Shown one piece after another: positions 32,430 through 41,704 of a stretch of DNA of 64,000 nucleotides. Below the pieces are notes generated by a model, which was given only the letters and a program-made list of their open reading frames with translations, was not told the origin of the DNA and made no database searches. Every line of letters starts with the position of its first letter. The stretch's first letter is position 1. Where the stretch lies: NCBI RefSeq assembly GCF_013393945.1, contig NZ_CP040298.1, positions 1 to 64,000 on the forward strand, given 5' to 3'. The position numbers and the translations under genes were made by a program. The DNA comes from Nostoc sp. TCL26-01. GTDB lineage: Bacteria; Cyanobacteriota; Cyanobacteriia; Cyanobacteriales; Nostocaceae.

Positions 32430-35390
32430 ATGACGATTGAACTCACAAGTCTCTACCACGAGTTTCTAGCTAAAACCCCACCATTCAACCGAATGGATCA
32501 CCAAACTATCACCAATCTGATCTTAAAGCTAGAACCATTGCGCTACCGAATGGGACAAGCTATCCTGACTAGAGAAAACCTCCCCGCACGTATCGCAATC
32601 CTTTATGAAGGACAAGCACGGTTGCTGGGGTATCCTCTAGGTGGAATCGCACCGCAAACTTTAGAAAAACTTGCTCCTGGTGCAATCATTGGTCTCACAA
32701 GTACTATTAGAGGTGTACCATGTGAAACAGCGATCGCATCCACTCTCTCCGTTTGTCTTACCATCAAGGTATCTGATTTCTGTGAATTGCTGGAAAAACA
32801 ACCCGAACTAGCAGCATACTTTCGCAATCAGTTAAATTTAATCGAAATATATGACTTACTAGCAGCAGAACTGAATCGTCGGGGTAAAGTCACAGAAGAT
32901 TTCAAAGAACTAGCGATTCGAGCCATAAATCACGCAACTATCCTCAATTTACCTAACGGTAAAACTCAACTCAACCAATTGGATCATAATTTAGTTTGGC
33001 TAGTCAGCAGCGATGGTTGTAATTATCCTGTTGGTAGCAGTATTAACCAAAGTGATGGTGATGATATTCAATCTTCAGGTAAAGGAGTACGCCTGATTGG
33101 ATTTACTGACCCTACATTATCATTCTCCCAAAACGCAACCATCGTTGTTGATGATATAAACATTGTTGCTAACCCTTGGGAAAGTGTTCCGTTTGCACCT
33201 GAAAAACCAGAACAACTAGAGTCAACTAACTTACAACAAGTCCAATATCCTTACATACGTGGTAGAAGCCCAGTTGATGCTACACTTGCTTGTTTCCAAA
33301 TGCTATCGCAATACTGGAATATGCCGTGGAAGAAAGATGTACTTAAACGAGCGTTAGTTAGCAACTATCAACGTACTGGGAAAATTTCTATTGAACTGTG
33401 CGGTGCTGTTGCAGAATTGATGGGTTTGCAATCCCAACTTGTGGAAGTACCAGCAGTTGCAGTCTTCCAACTCCCCACTCCAGTATTACTTCCCTGGCAA
33501 GATAGTTTTGCCATTATTTATAAAACTACAGAAAAAGAATTAACCTTGGCTATCCCTGAACAAGGGATTGTGCGTAAAAAGCCAGCAGATTTTATCGAAA
33601 CTTGGGGAGAATCAGGACAAGTATTATTATTACAGCATACATCAGAAACGCCGCAAAAGCGATTTAATTTAAGTTGGTTTCTACCAGCCATCAAAAAACA
33701 TAAAGTTGTCTTAATTGAAGTTTTTATCGCCTCATTATTTGTCCAACTATTAGGGTTAGCTAATCCCCTGATTACCCAAGTAATTATTGATAAGGTAATT
33801 ATCCAAAATGGAGTTAATACCCTCAATGTACTTGGTGGATTGCTGATTGTCATGGCAATTATTGAGGGTGTAATTACTTGGTTGCGAACTAACTTATTTG
33901 TTGATACTACCAACAGAATAGACTTAAGCTTAGGAAGTGAAGTCATTGACCACTTGTTAAGATTACCACTACGTTACTTTGAAAAGCGTCCTGTCGGGGA
34001 AATATCCTCCAGGATCAATGAACTAGAAAATATTCGTTCTTTCCTTACAGGTACTGCGTTAACTGTGGTGCTGGATGCCATATTTTCTGTAATCTACATT
34101 GCTGTGATGGTTTGGTATAGTTGGTTATTAACTATCGTGGCATTAGCGACTGTACCATTATTTGCTTTATTAACATTTATTTTTGCCCCAATAATTCGCA
34201 GTCAAACTCGCACTAAAGCCGAAAGGAATGCTGATACTCAATCATACTTAGTAGAAGTTGTTTCTGGTATTCAAACTGTTAAAGCTCAAAATATTGAACT
34301 GAATTCTCGATGGCAATGGCAAACACGTTATGCACGTTATATTAGTGCTAGTTTTGAAAATGTCCTCACTTCTAATACGGCTGGTTCTCTGAGTAATTTT
34401 CTCAACAAGCTTTCTAGCTTATTGTTACTGTGGGTGGGTGCATATTTAGTATTGCAACAAAAGTTAACCTTGGGAGAACTAATTGCTTTCCGCATCATCG
34501 CTGGCTATGTCACGAGTCCACTACTAAGATTAATTCAACTTTGGCAGAACTTCCAAGAGACAGCACTTTCATTGGAAAGATTAGCAGATATTCTTGATAC
34601 TCCTCAAGAGTCAGAATTAGCAGGAAGAAATAATATACCAATGCCAGCAATTGAGGGACAAGTCAAGTATGAAAATGTCACCTTTGCTTTTGCTAAATCT
34701 CCCAATCCCCAACTCAACAATATATCAATTGAAATTCCCCAGGGTGCATTTGTCGGAGTAGTGGGACAAAGTGGTGCAGGTAAAAGTACGCTGACAAAGT
34801 TAATCCCCCGACTTTACGAACTGGATGCGGGAAGAATCTTGATAGATGGTTATGACATCTCCAAGGTGGAACTGTATTCCTTACGCTGTCAAATTGGCAT
34901 GGTATTACAGGATACTTTGCTGTTTGATACTACAGTACAGGAGAATATTGCTTTAACGATGCCGGATGCGACACCGGAGGAAATTGTAGAAGCAGCGAGG
35001 ATTGCTTGCGCTCATGATTTTATTATGAATTTGCCTAGTGGTTATGAAACTCGTGTGGGAGAGAGGGGTGCAGCATTATCAGGAGGACAAAGACAAAGAA
35101 TGGCGATCGCTCGTACTGTACTACAAAATCCACCGTTGTTGATCATGGATGAGGCTACCAGTGCTTTGGATTATGCTACTGAGCGTCAGGTGTGTTTAAA
35201 TCTAGCACAGGCATTTAAGGGAAGAACAGTACTTTTTATTACTCACCGTCTTGCGACTATCAAAAATGCAGATGTCATCTTAATGATGAGTCAAGGGAAG
35301 ATAGCAGAACAAGGAACTCATGATGAATTGATGGAAATGAAAGGTTTGTATTATTGCTTATATCAACAACAAGAAGCTGCTGCTGCTTAG
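32430..35390 (+). CDS. Type I secretion ABC transporter with cyclic-nucleotide-binding-like and inactive C39-like domains
   Basis: 986 aa from the ATG at 32430, which has AAGG 2 nt upstream of a CA spacer; an in-frame TTG at 32400 is less likely. Residues about 20-150 resemble a cyclic-nucleotide-binding fold (GQAILTRENLPARIAILYEG). Residues about 273-400 resemble a C39 peptidase, but the DCG of active members is DAT (in SPVDATLAC), so the catalytic Cys appears lost, as in HlyB-type C39-like domains that dock substrate without cutting. A transmembrane domain spans about 420-710. The nucleotide-binding domain follows, with Walker A GQSGAGKST (779-787), signature LSGGQ (883-887), Walker B LLIMDEATSALD and the H-loop THRLAT. 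It sits between the PPIase and HlyD genes and is presumably the exporter for the giant protein. Architecture call is secure; the substrate link comes from position only. Confidence 0.9.
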   Translation: MTIELTSLYHEFLAKTPPFNRMDHQTITNLILKLEPLRYRMGQAILTRENLPARIAILYEGQARLLGYPLGGIAPQTLEKLAPGAIIGLTSTIRGVPCETAIASTLSVCLTIKVSDFCELLEKQPELAAYFRNQLNLIEIYDLLAAELNRRGKVTEDFKELAIRAINHATILNLPNGKTQLNQLDHNLVWLVSSDGCNYPVGSSINQSDGDDIQSSGKGVRLIGFTDPTLSFSQNATIVVDDINIVANPWESVPFAPEKPEQLESTNLQQVQYPYIRGRSPVDATLACFQMLSQYWNMPWKKDVLKRALVSNYQRTGKISIELCGAVAELMGLQSQLVEVPAVAVFQLPTPVLLPWQDSFAIIYKTTEKELTLAIPEQGIVRKKPADFIETWGESGQVLLLQHTSETPQKRFNLSWFLPAIKKHKVVLIEVFIASLFVQLLGLANPLITQVIIDKVIIQNGVNTLNVLGGLLIVMAIIEGVITWLRTNLFVDTTNRIDLSLGSEVIDHLLRLPLRYFEKRPVGEISSRINELENIRSFLTGTALTVVLDAIFSVIYIAVMVWYSWLLTIVALATVPLFALLTFIFAPIIRSQTRTKAERNADTQSYLVEVVSGIQTVKAQNIELNSRWQWQTRYARYISASFENVLTSNTAGSLSNFLNKLSSLLLLWVGAYLVLQQKLTLGELIAFRIIAGYVTSPLLRLIQLWQNFQETALSLERLADILDTPQESELAGRNNIPMPAIEGQVKYENVTFAFAKSPNPQLNNISIEIPQGAFVGVVGQSGAGKSTLTKLIPRLYELDAGRILIDGYDISKVELYSLRCQIGMVLQDTLLFDTTVQENIALTMPDATPEEIVEAARIACAHDFIMNLPSGYETRVGERGAALSGGQRQRMAIARTVLQNPPLLIMDEATSALDYATERQVCLNLAQAFKGRTVLFITHRLATIKNADVILMMSQGKIAEQGTHDELMEMKGLYYCLYQQQEAAAA

Positions 35391-35522
35391 AAGTTAGATT
35401 TATTCAATAAGCGAATAAGTTAACTTTTTAAACACTTAAATTAATGATGTAATTTAAGGCTGAGATAATTTTTATGATTTTCCTGCTTAATTTAACAATT
35501 TAAAAATATTACCTAATTATTT

Positions 35523-37154
35523 ATGAATACTAATAACGGAAACGGCACGAATGGTAATGGTAATTATGCAAGTAATAGTACACATAAAAATAAAAATAGT
35601 AATGCTCATTCATCAATACCAGAAACGGTTTCTCTTCAACAATTAGAACAAATAGTAGCTCAAAAGCCTGACACTTCTGAAATTCAACCATTACCACCCA
35701 ATCACACACCAAGATATGTCCCTAAATTTGATCAACCAGTAATATTAAAACAATCTCGTAAATGGTCAAGAGCAATTCTTTGGGGATTAATGCTTTCTAC
35801 AGCAGGGACAATTATTTGGGCTTCGATTGCGACAATTGAGGAAGCTGTATCAGCTACAGGTAAATTAGAAGCATCAGGTGCAACTAAGGAAGTACAAGCA
35901 CCTGTTGGTGGGGTAGTCAAAGAAATACTTGTTGAAGATGGTCAAACCGTCAAAGCTGGAGAACGTCTTTTATCTCTAGATAATACAACTTCTTTAGCAC
36001 AGTTAAATTCACTGCTAAAAATTCGGGAAAGTTTAATTCAAGAGAATCAGTTTTATCAATCTCAATTACAAGGCACTGGTACACACGATATCTCGACTTT
36101 AAAAATCCCCAGTCAAATGATAGATTTAACTAAAAGTCGAGTTGCCTTAATAGCTGAAAATCAGGTTTACCGCGCTCAGTTGAATGGTAGAAGTAACAAT
36201 ACTCCACTTACTCTAGAGCAGCAGGAACGTCTACAATCTATTGAAACTGAGTTAGATGCGCGTATCCAATCTGCTCAATCTGAAATTGAGCAATTCCGCC
36301 GCCAATTACAGCAAGCTCAAGTCAGGTTAGCGAGTAATTTAGATAATTTGGGGATGAATCAAGGGATACTTAATGATGTAACTCCGTTGATGAAAGATGG
36401 GGCTATTTCTAGGATTCAATATCTTAAACAACAACAAGAGGTTCGCAATTTAAGAAGCGAAATTGACCAACTTATTCAAGAAAAGGCTCGTTTGCAGTCG
36501 GCTATTGCTCAAGCTCAAGCTAAGTTAGCTAATACTATTGCTTTGTCTCGCAGAGATTGGCTCAATCAGATTGCTGATAATAATAAACGTATTGCGGAGA
36601 TTGATTCACAATTAACGAAAGCTCTTGTCGAAAACAATAAGAAAGTTGCGGAGATTGATTCACAAGTTAGTCAAACGCAGATGAATCTGAAGTATCAGGA
36701 AATTGTTGCTCCTGTTGCTGGGACTATTTTTGAGATGAAGGCTCATACTAGGGGTTTTGTGGTAACTTCTAGTGAACCGATTCTCAAGGTTGTTCCTAAC
36801 AATGCTCTGATTGCTAAGGTTTATATTACTAATAAGGATATTGGGTTTGTTCGGACAGGAATGAGTGTGGATGTCAGGATTGATTCGTTTCCTTTTAGTG
36901 AGTTTGGTGATCTTAAGGGTAAGTTGGTGTGGGTTGGTTCTGATGTTTTACCACCGGATCAGATTTATCCATTTTACAGGTTTCCGGCGAAGGTGCAGCT
37001 TGATCGTCAGCAGTTAATGGTTTCAAAGCGTAATATGGGGTTGCAGTCGGGTATGGGTGTGAGTGCTAATATTAAGATTCGAGAACGGAAGGTTATTTCC
37101 ATTTTTACTGATATGTTTAGTTCTTCTGTGGAGAGTCTGAAGAATGTCAGGTAA
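35523..37154 (+). CDS. HlyD-family periplasmic adaptor (membrane fusion protein)
   Basis: 543 aa, ATG at 35523, no clear Shine-Dalgarno. The N-terminus (1-75) is Asn/Gly-rich and cytoplasmic. One membrane segment lies at about 82-104. A split biotinyl-lipoyl-like hairpin follows (KEVQAPVGGVVKEILVEDGQ near 125, closing with KYQEIVAPVAGTIFEM near 395). Between them is a long alpha-helical hairpin rich in Gln/Glu/Lys (about 215-390) expected to reach a TolC-type channel. A beta-barrel segment lies at about 415-520. It is 132 bp after the ABC gene on the same strand. Length is typical or slightly long for cyanobacterial members. The outer-membrane partner is not in the window. Confidence 0.9.
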   Translation: MNTNNGNGTNGNGNYASNSTHKNKNSNAHSSIPETVSLQQLEQIVAQKPDTSEIQPLPPNHTPRYVPKFDQPVILKQSRKWSRAILWGLMLSTAGTIIWASIATIEEAVSATGKLEASGATKEVQAPVGGVVKEILVEDGQTVKAGERLLSLDNTTSLAQLNSLLKIRESLIQENQFYQSQLQGTGTHDISTLKIPSQMIDLTKSRVALIAENQVYRAQLNGRSNNTPLTLEQQERLQSIETELDARIQSAQSEIEQFRRQLQQAQVRLASNLDNLGMNQGILNDVTPLMKDGAISRIQYLKQQQEVRNLRSEIDQLIQEKARLQSAIAQAQAKLANTIALSRRDWLNQIADNNKRIAEIDSQLTKALVENNKKVAEIDSQVSQTQMNLKYQEIVAPVAGTIFEMKAHTRGFVVTSSEPILKVVPNNALIAKVYITNKDIGFVRTGMSVDVRIDSFPFSEFGDLKGKLVWVGSDVLPPDQIYPFYRFPAKVQLDRQQLMVSKRNMGLQSGMGVSANIKIRERKVISIFTDMFSSSVESLKNVR

Positions 37155-37166
37155 AATATAATATTC

Positions 37167-37447
37167 AAAAGTCGCAAGTTACAAGTCGCAAGTCGCAAGT
37201 GTACCCACGACTGAAGCCGTGAGATTGAGATAAGGACACTGTGTTTCTCGCGCCCTCTGGGTGACGCTCCTAACGTCGCTACCGCTTCGCTAACGCCAGT
37301 TCCCTACGTAGGGAAACCCTTCTACAGGACTGGACTCACTGCGCGTCTCGGTAACACATCTTTTTCTTAAGTGCGGCTCTAAACCCACAACTTAAGTTAA
37401 TTCTTCTTGCTTGCGACTTGCGACTTGCGACTTGTCGGTAATTACCG
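37167..37447. repeat. Inverted pair of 7-bp tandem repeats plus a 12-bp palindrome
   Basis: Copies of AAGTCGC at 37167-37201 face the reverse complement (GCGACTT units) at 37406-37434, with about 200 bp of Nostoc-type dispersed-repeat debris between them. A perfect palindrome CGGTAATTACCG follows at 37436-37447. No gene is supported here. The palindrome could be a regulatory site near the end of the parR-like gene, but that is a guess. Confidence 0.6.
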
Positions 37448-37484
37448 TGCAAAAATCAGAAAATTATCCGCTAAAGCTGAAAGT

Positions 37485-37790
37485 TCATAAATCAAAATCA
37501 AGGGTGAATGTGTCGCTATCAGAATCGAATTCTGTTTGAGGTGTGGATGCAGTTAGCTCTGGTGGCTGTGGTTGGTTTTGGTTTATCGTCACTGGAGTGG
37601 AAACTGGTGTATGTACGATTCCTTGTTGTATGGGAAATACACCCTTTTTGAAGGCAAAATAGCAGTCTATAATAAAGTAGAGCGTCTCTAGATAACTTTT
37701 ATCTAGTAGTTGTGATTCGGCATATATACGTTCCCGATAGCTATCTTTGATGCGGATTTTTTCGGGGGTCTTGTCTTGATTCTCTGCCAT
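37485..37790 (-). CDS. ParR/StbB-like partition adaptor protein
   Basis: 101 aa; ATG at 37790 with GAGGG as a good Shine-Dalgarno a few bases upstream. The N-terminal half (KIRIKDSYRERIYAESQLLDKSY) looks like a small DNA-binding, ribbon-helix-helix-type segment. The C-terminal part is Pro/Gln/Thr-rich and ends in an acidic aromatic tail (DSDTFTLDFDL), as expected for a peptide that docks onto an actin-like filament. It starts 19 bp after the parM-like gene, so the two form an operon. The call rests mainly on the position downstream of parM and on overall form. Confidence 0.6.
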   Translation of the reverse strand: MAENQDKTPEKIRIKDSYRERIYAESQLLDKSYLETLYFIIDCYFAFKKGVFPIQQGIVHTPVSTPVTINQNQPQPPELTASTPQTEFDSDSDTFTLDFDL

Positions 37791-37809
37791 TTTTCCCTCT
37801 CAATTGTAA

Positions 37810-38751
37810 TTACCCGTTCTTGTTTACAATCGCTTTTGCCATTTCTAAAAGCCCGACAGCATTAGCTTCTACTGGATTGTCTAAAACTTTGAACCCGTTC
37901 TTCTCTAGCAGCTTCTTCAGTCCAGGTAGCAGACACCCTCCACCAATCGCCCAAATTTCATCTCCTTGGTGTTTGGCATCAAGTGCCATATTCACCATTT
38001 TTTTTAGGTATTTCTCGTACCAATCTTTTAAACAAGCACTATAGATATCTTTGATATCGATGTCACGACTATATCTGGTATGCCCCATTTCTAGACAAAA
38101 TCTAATCTTCGATACCTCACCGACTTTACCTCCATTCAGATGTTTCATTTTCTGGGCAATTTCATCTATGAGAACTTCTACACCTGTTGGATAGGGTGTA
38201 TGTACTTCTCGCTTTCCTTGGTTGTAACGCGAATATAGTGTTGTACCATTACCAAAGTCTAAAACTGTTAATTTTTTGGGTAGTTGCTGCCCAAATAATG
38301 CGCCTATTCCCTCTGGTACTACTTTCAGCACTTCTATCTTTACGAATGACGCTTTCCCCGCCAGTATTGGCTGGTATTCTCCATTTAATACTTTCTTCAA
38401 ATTCTCGGCTAATGCTACATCATGTAAGCTGACTACTAATTTTAAATGCCACGCTTTACGGTGTGGCAAATGTGCTAATGCTCCTAACAACGTCAATAGT
38501 GCATTCTTGATTTTGTTTTCATTGCTATCTGTGTTGCGCTCGAAGTGATTTCCGGCACGGAATGCTGATTCCCCAACTGTGTAAGCATTCCCGTTGAGAA
38601 TTACTCTTCCTGCTACGTCTTCCATTTCTGAATAGGAAATATAGCTAGGGACGCGAATGACTTCAAATCCTTCTACTAACAGTTTTAGACTGCCGTAACC
38701 GTTATCAAATCCTGCTGGGAAAATTTTTTGTAATACGTGAATATTTGACAT
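37810..38751 (-). CDS. parM: ParM-like actin-type plasmid segregation ATPase
   Basis: 313 aa from the ATG at 38751 (MSNIHVLQ), chosen because it directly follows an ATAACACCC operator-like motif. An upstream in-frame start at 38802 would run through that motif. Actin-fold ATP-binding motifs are present: phosphate 1 FDNGYGSLK near residue 16, phosphate 2 VLDFGNGTT near 165, and adenosine loop AIGGGCLLPG near 275. ParM/StbA proteins polymerise and push plasmid copies apart when bound through ParR to parC. The parR-like gene follows and a palindrome-rich candidate parC precedes it. Length fits the family. Confidence 0.85.
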   Translation of the reverse strand: MSNIHVLQKIFPAGFDNGYGSLKLLVEGFEVIRVPSYISYSEMEDVAGRVILNGNAYTVGESAFRAGNHFERNTDSNENKIKNALLTLLGALAHLPHRKAWHLKLVVSLHDVALAENLKKVLNGEYQPILAGKASFVKIEVLKVVPEGIGALFGQQLPKKLTVLDFGNGTTLYSRYNQGKREVHTPYPTGVEVLIDEIAQKMKHLNGGKVGEVSKIRFCLEMGHTRYSRDIDIKDIYSACLKDWYEKYLKKMVNMALDAKHQGDEIWAIGGGCLLPGLKKLLEKNGFKVLDNPVEANAVGLLEMAKAIVNKNG

Positions 38752-38890
38752 GGGTGTTATTTGGGGTATAAAATTTTGCTGGCGATAAAATACCCTAAGC
38801 ATTACCTAAATATACCCTATATAGGTGTTATTTTTCTAAAAAACTTCTCTACTGTCTTTGGGGTATATATAACACCCATATATACCCCAC
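38752..38890 (-). promoter_or_regulatory. Candidate parC centromere / autoregulatory operator of parMR
   Basis: Repeated variants of GGGTGTTAT and GGGGTATA in both orientations lie upstream of parM: 38752-38770, about 38812-38832, and 38859-38889. The last is a perfect inverted repeat with 11-bp arms (TGGGGTATATA and its complement) around a 9-nt spacer that itself contains AACACCC. Iterons directly upstream of parM are the usual form of parC, where ParR binds and represses. Site identity is inferred. Confidence 0.6.
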
Positions 38891-39365
38891 AATGATTTTT
38901 GATTTTAAATTCGGTTAATGTATTCAGATTTGAGAAAAAGTTGACTCAGGGGTAAAAAGCAGGGGAGCAGAGGAGAAAAACCACCCACTAGGGGAGCCAG
39001 TCTCGTGGGCGGTGAGTGCAGCCACACGTGCAGCTATGCCGCCGAGTGGACTGCCGTTAGCGTAGCAGCGACTGTGCGTAGCGTCACCCGAAGAGGTTTT
39101 CCCCAGACTTGAGAGAACTGGCGTTGGGGCTTCAACTAAGGAAGCGAGGAAGCAAGGGAAGCTATCGTCCACCCTTTTCTCCGAGAGGCTGCGCCCTAAG
39201 CGTAGCTATGCCACAGGCTTTACGGCAAGATCCCTTCAACTGCGCTCAGGGCATCGCCAGGGGCAAGGCTTTGAACCTTATCTGGACAAACGATGTGGAT
39301 GAAAGCAATGTAACCTCTTGGCAAACAATTTTTCCCCGCCCCCTGTTTTCGTTCAACATCTTGGT
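38891..39365. other. Repeat-rich intergenic stretch without a supported gene
   Basis: Contains an STRR-like G-rich tract (about 38948-38976) and fragments of dispersed repeats common between Nostoc genes (for example around 39050-39100 and 39185-39215). Short open frames on both strands lack a credible RBS or protein-like composition and were left out. Confidence 0.5.
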
Positions 39366-40313
39366 TCACAGGTGATTGTCATCTTGCATCAATTCATCTA
39401 ACTGAGCCAACAACTTCTCTACCTTTGCTTTTTTCTTGGGGTCATCCCAAACTTGGGATTTTTTAAAGCGACGAAATGTGTCATCAGCTTTGTCTTTTAA
39501 GGATGGAGTTTCTGATTTAGTCTGCTGCTCAATTTCTTTAATCTTGCGCTTGATTTCACTTAATGAGAGGTTGTAGGCGATCGCATCTTCTAGGAGTTGC
39601 TTTCTGGTTTCCTCATCTTGAAGTCGGGCGATCGCTCGTGCTTTGGTATATTCGATTTGTCCCTGACGCAGCGTTTCTAGTACATCAGCCGGGAGATTGA
39701 GTAAAGGAATGCGGCTGACGCGAAAACTTTCAGCACTAAATCTACCGATAGCTGAAAGGATAGTTTCAATAGTTTCAAGCTGACGGAAAACGTTTTCCGT
39801 CAAATCTAAGTTTCGCTTTTTGGCATTGGCAGCAGAGTTGAGGACGGAGATCACCTCGTTTTTACTAATACTGAGTTCAATGCTCAATAGTTCAAGTATG
39901 CCCTCAGTTTCTTCTACAGGATTTAGGTCTTCACGCTGGAGATTTTCAACAAGCTGCACCTTAGAGGTGGTGATATCATCCATTTCGCGGATAATCACGG
40001 GGACTTCCGTTAGGAGAGCAAGTTGGGCAGCCCTGAAACGGCGCTCCCCTGCCACAAGTTCATACTCTTCACCCACTAGGGGACGCACCAACAGAGGTTC
40101 AAGGATGCCTAGTTCTTTGATGGAGCGTGATAGTTCTTCCAGCTTCTGCTCGTCAAAGTAGCGGCGAGGCTGTGAGAGAGGCAGCTTGATTTGGGTAATG
40201 GGGACAGTATTAGCAGGGTTGGTTTTAGTGTCAGGCTGCGTAATGCTGCTGCCAAACAGCAGATCAACGGGTTTTTTAATGGCGGCGTAAGGTTCGTTAC
40301 GTTTACTGCTCAC
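39366..40313 (-). CDS. parB: ParB-family plasmid partition protein
   Basis: 315 aa with a GTG start at 40313 that overlaps the parA stop (GTGA), so the two are translationally coupled. ParB/Srx-type nuclease-fold motifs: an entry segment (KLPLSQPRRYFDEQKLEELS, about 40-62), the GERRFRAA arginine patch (about 91-98) and ENLQREDLNPVEE (about 120-132). A central helical region would hold the HTH for parS binding, and the C-terminus is Lys-rich with a dimerisation segment. ParB CTP-dependently loads on parS and stimulates ParA. No parS was identified with confidence. Confidence 0.9.
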   Translation of the reverse strand: MSSKRNEPYAAIKKPVDLLFGSSITQPDTKTNPANTVPITQIKLPLSQPRRYFDEQKLEELSRSIKELGILEPLLVRPLVGEEYELVAGERRFRAAQLALLTEVPVIIREMDDITTSKVQLVENLQREDLNPVEETEGILELLSIELSISKNEVISVLNSAANAKKRNLDLTENVFRQLETIETILSAIGRFSAESFRVSRIPLLNLPADVLETLRQGQIEYTKARAIARLQDEETRKQLLEDAIAYNLSLSEIKRKIKEIEQQTKSETPSLKDKADDTFRRFKKSQVWDDPKKKAKVEKLLAQLDELMQDDNHL

Positions 40314-41083
40314 GGTTTTACTTCAAGTTTATCTATACTGTTGGCAATTTTTTTGAGTACACCCACAGCCGGGTGATTTTTATCAAATAATCCTAGTGGT
40401 AGTCTGCGCTCAGAGGCATCAGCAAAGGCAATAGTTTTGGGGATTGGTGGGTAGACAGTGCCAATGTCTGATAATTGTTCTTGCACAGCTTTAAGTGTAC
40501 GCGACTCTTGGGCAGTACGACCATCAAACATTGTGGGTACAAATCCCGCAAATTGCAAGCCGGGATTGGTATGACTGCGTACTTGGGTGATTGTATTGAG
40601 TAAAAGTTCTGTTCCCTTGAATGACTTAAACTGGCATTGGATAGGGACAAGAATATGAGTTGCCGCAGTCAGGCTGATAATGCTGAGTAAGCCCAGTGAT
40701 GGGGGACAGTCAATCAAAATAAAATCGTATTTATCTTGTACTGTGACCAAGGCATTTTTCAGACGATATTCTCTAGCGATCGCACTTGCTAGCTGCATTT
40801 CACTAGCAGCAAGGTTAATATCAGCCGGGACAAGTGCCATACCGTGAATTAGTTCAGGATGAATGGGTAATGGCTTGTTATCTACTATTGATTGCTGGAT
40901 GCTGATGCTCAATTCGTCGGGTTCAAGTCCCATGAAAGTAGTCAAACTAGCTTGCGGGTCCATATCCACTAATAAGACTTGACGTTTTTTGAGTGCAAGG
41001 TGGTAGCCTAAGTTTTGGGTAAGTGTGGTCTTAGCAACCCCACCACTTTGGTTAAATAGCGCAATAATGCGGGTTTTGCTCAC
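40310..41083 (-). CDS. parA: ParA-family plasmid partition ATPase
   Basis: 257 aa, GTG start at 41083, no obvious Shine-Dalgarno. Deviant Walker A NQSGGVAKTT (about 11-20), Walker A' region VDMDPQASLT (about 39-48) and Walker B LIDCPPSLGLLS (about 122-133) are all visible. There is no N-terminal HTH, so this is the short (type Ib-like) form. It is the first gene of the parAB operon, and a palindrome 9 bp upstream may be its operator. The element therefore has both a ParA/ParB and a ParM/ParR system. Confidence 0.9.
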   Translation of the reverse strand: MSKTRIIALFNQSGGVAKTTLTQNLGYHLALKKRQVLLVDMDPQASLTTFMGLEPDELSISIQQSIVDNKPLPIHPELIHGMALVPADINLAASEMQLASAIAREYRLKNALVTVQDKYDFILIDCPPSLGLLSIISLTAATHILVPIQCQFKSFKGTELLLNTITQVRSHTNPGLQFAGFVPTMFDGRTAQESRTLKAVQEQLSDIGTVYPPIPKTIAFADASERRLPLGLFDKNHPAVGVLKKIANSIDKLEVKP

Positions 41084-41091
41084 AAGTAATA

Positions 41092-41107
41092 AATTACAGT
41101 TGTAATT
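41092..41107. promoter_or_regulatory. Palindrome upstream of parA, candidate operator
   Basis: Perfect inverted repeat with 7-bp arms AATTACA and TGTAATT around a 2-nt spacer, 9 bp upstream of the parA start. Autoregulation of par operons by ParA or ParB at such sites is common. The specific role here is inferred. Confidence 0.45.
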
Positions 41108-41444
41108 AAAAATGCTTCTAATACAGGCAGATTGTAGCGCTAGGACAAGGGTAATACAACTGGGGACAGTGAAAAATTACAAAGTAGGCGATGGCGCAAG
41201 CGCCCACCATAGGTGATCGCTATTTTGCTTGTGTTGGCAATAACTATAAAGTCGATTGTAGACCATCACTCGTTAGATAGAAGGACATTTTTATAAACAA
41301 ACACAGTTTTCCGAAATTGTTAACGCCCAGGTGGTAGTAATTATCAGAATGGCGAATTATATATAACTTCTATAAATAACCAGGGGAATATACCCCACAA
41401 AAGCCCGGTCACAACGACTGTTTTTTTTGGTGGAGGTACAGATA
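41108..41444. other. Intergenic region between parA and the end of the tRNA array
   Basis: AT-rich, with no supported gene. It holds one HIP1-like context and a small-repeat fragment around 41187-41213. It may contain the parA promoter on the minus strand and a promoter for the small plus-strand ORF, but no convincing hexamer pair was seen. Confidence 0.4.
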
Positions 41445-41633
41445 ATGCAGAGCGATCAATGTCTACGACGGGCTGCACCTACGCATCCAGCAGTTCTCTT
41501 GGAAACTCTTACTAGCATTGAACCAATTGAAAAGCTAATCCACCAGGGAGGTACTGCCCCTCCTATTTCTGTGTTATCAGCACAGCGCCTCACTTTTCGG
41601 CTTCAGGTGGAAGGCGGAAGATGGAGGAATTGA
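41445..41633 (+). CDS. Possible small protein (62 aa), unrecognised
   Basis: The ATG at 41445 has a good Shine-Dalgarno (GGAGG at 41432-41436) 8 nt upstream. The frame runs 62 codons to a TGA. The product is basic (LRRAAPTHP near the start, VEGGRWRN at the end), with no recognised domain, signal or membrane segment. Its 3' end overlaps the last tRNA gene (Ser) on the other strand, which makes a conserved function less likely. Only the RBS argues for it. Confidence 0.25.
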   Translation: MQSDQCLRRAAPTHPAVLLETLTSIEPIEKLIHQGGTAPPISVLSAQRLTFRLQVEGGRWRN

Positions 41634-41697
41634 ACCCCCAGGTGTTACCCTGCTCTAGTTTTCAAGACTAGTTGCCCTCCCTTGAGCAGCATCTTCC
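41615..41697 (-). tRNA. tRNA-Ser(TGA), last gene of the array
   Basis: Class II tRNA with a full 7-bp acceptor stem (GGAAGAT), an anticodon loop CTTGAAA on a 5-bp stem, a short-side variable arm, and discriminator G as expected for Ser. CCA is not encoded. Confidence 0.85.
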
Positions 41698-41704
41698 ATT
41701 CAGG

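Noticed and set aside
32264..32446. Antisense 60-aa frame before the ABC gene
   Set aside because: No RBS, overlaps the exporter start, and no similarity recognised.
37167..37434. CRISPR-like repeats
   Set aside because: The repeats are 7-bp STRR units in two opposite clusters without spacers of regular length.
39109..39375. Plus-strand frame between parM and parB
   Set aside because: It runs through repeat fragments and into the end of parB; composition is not protein-like.
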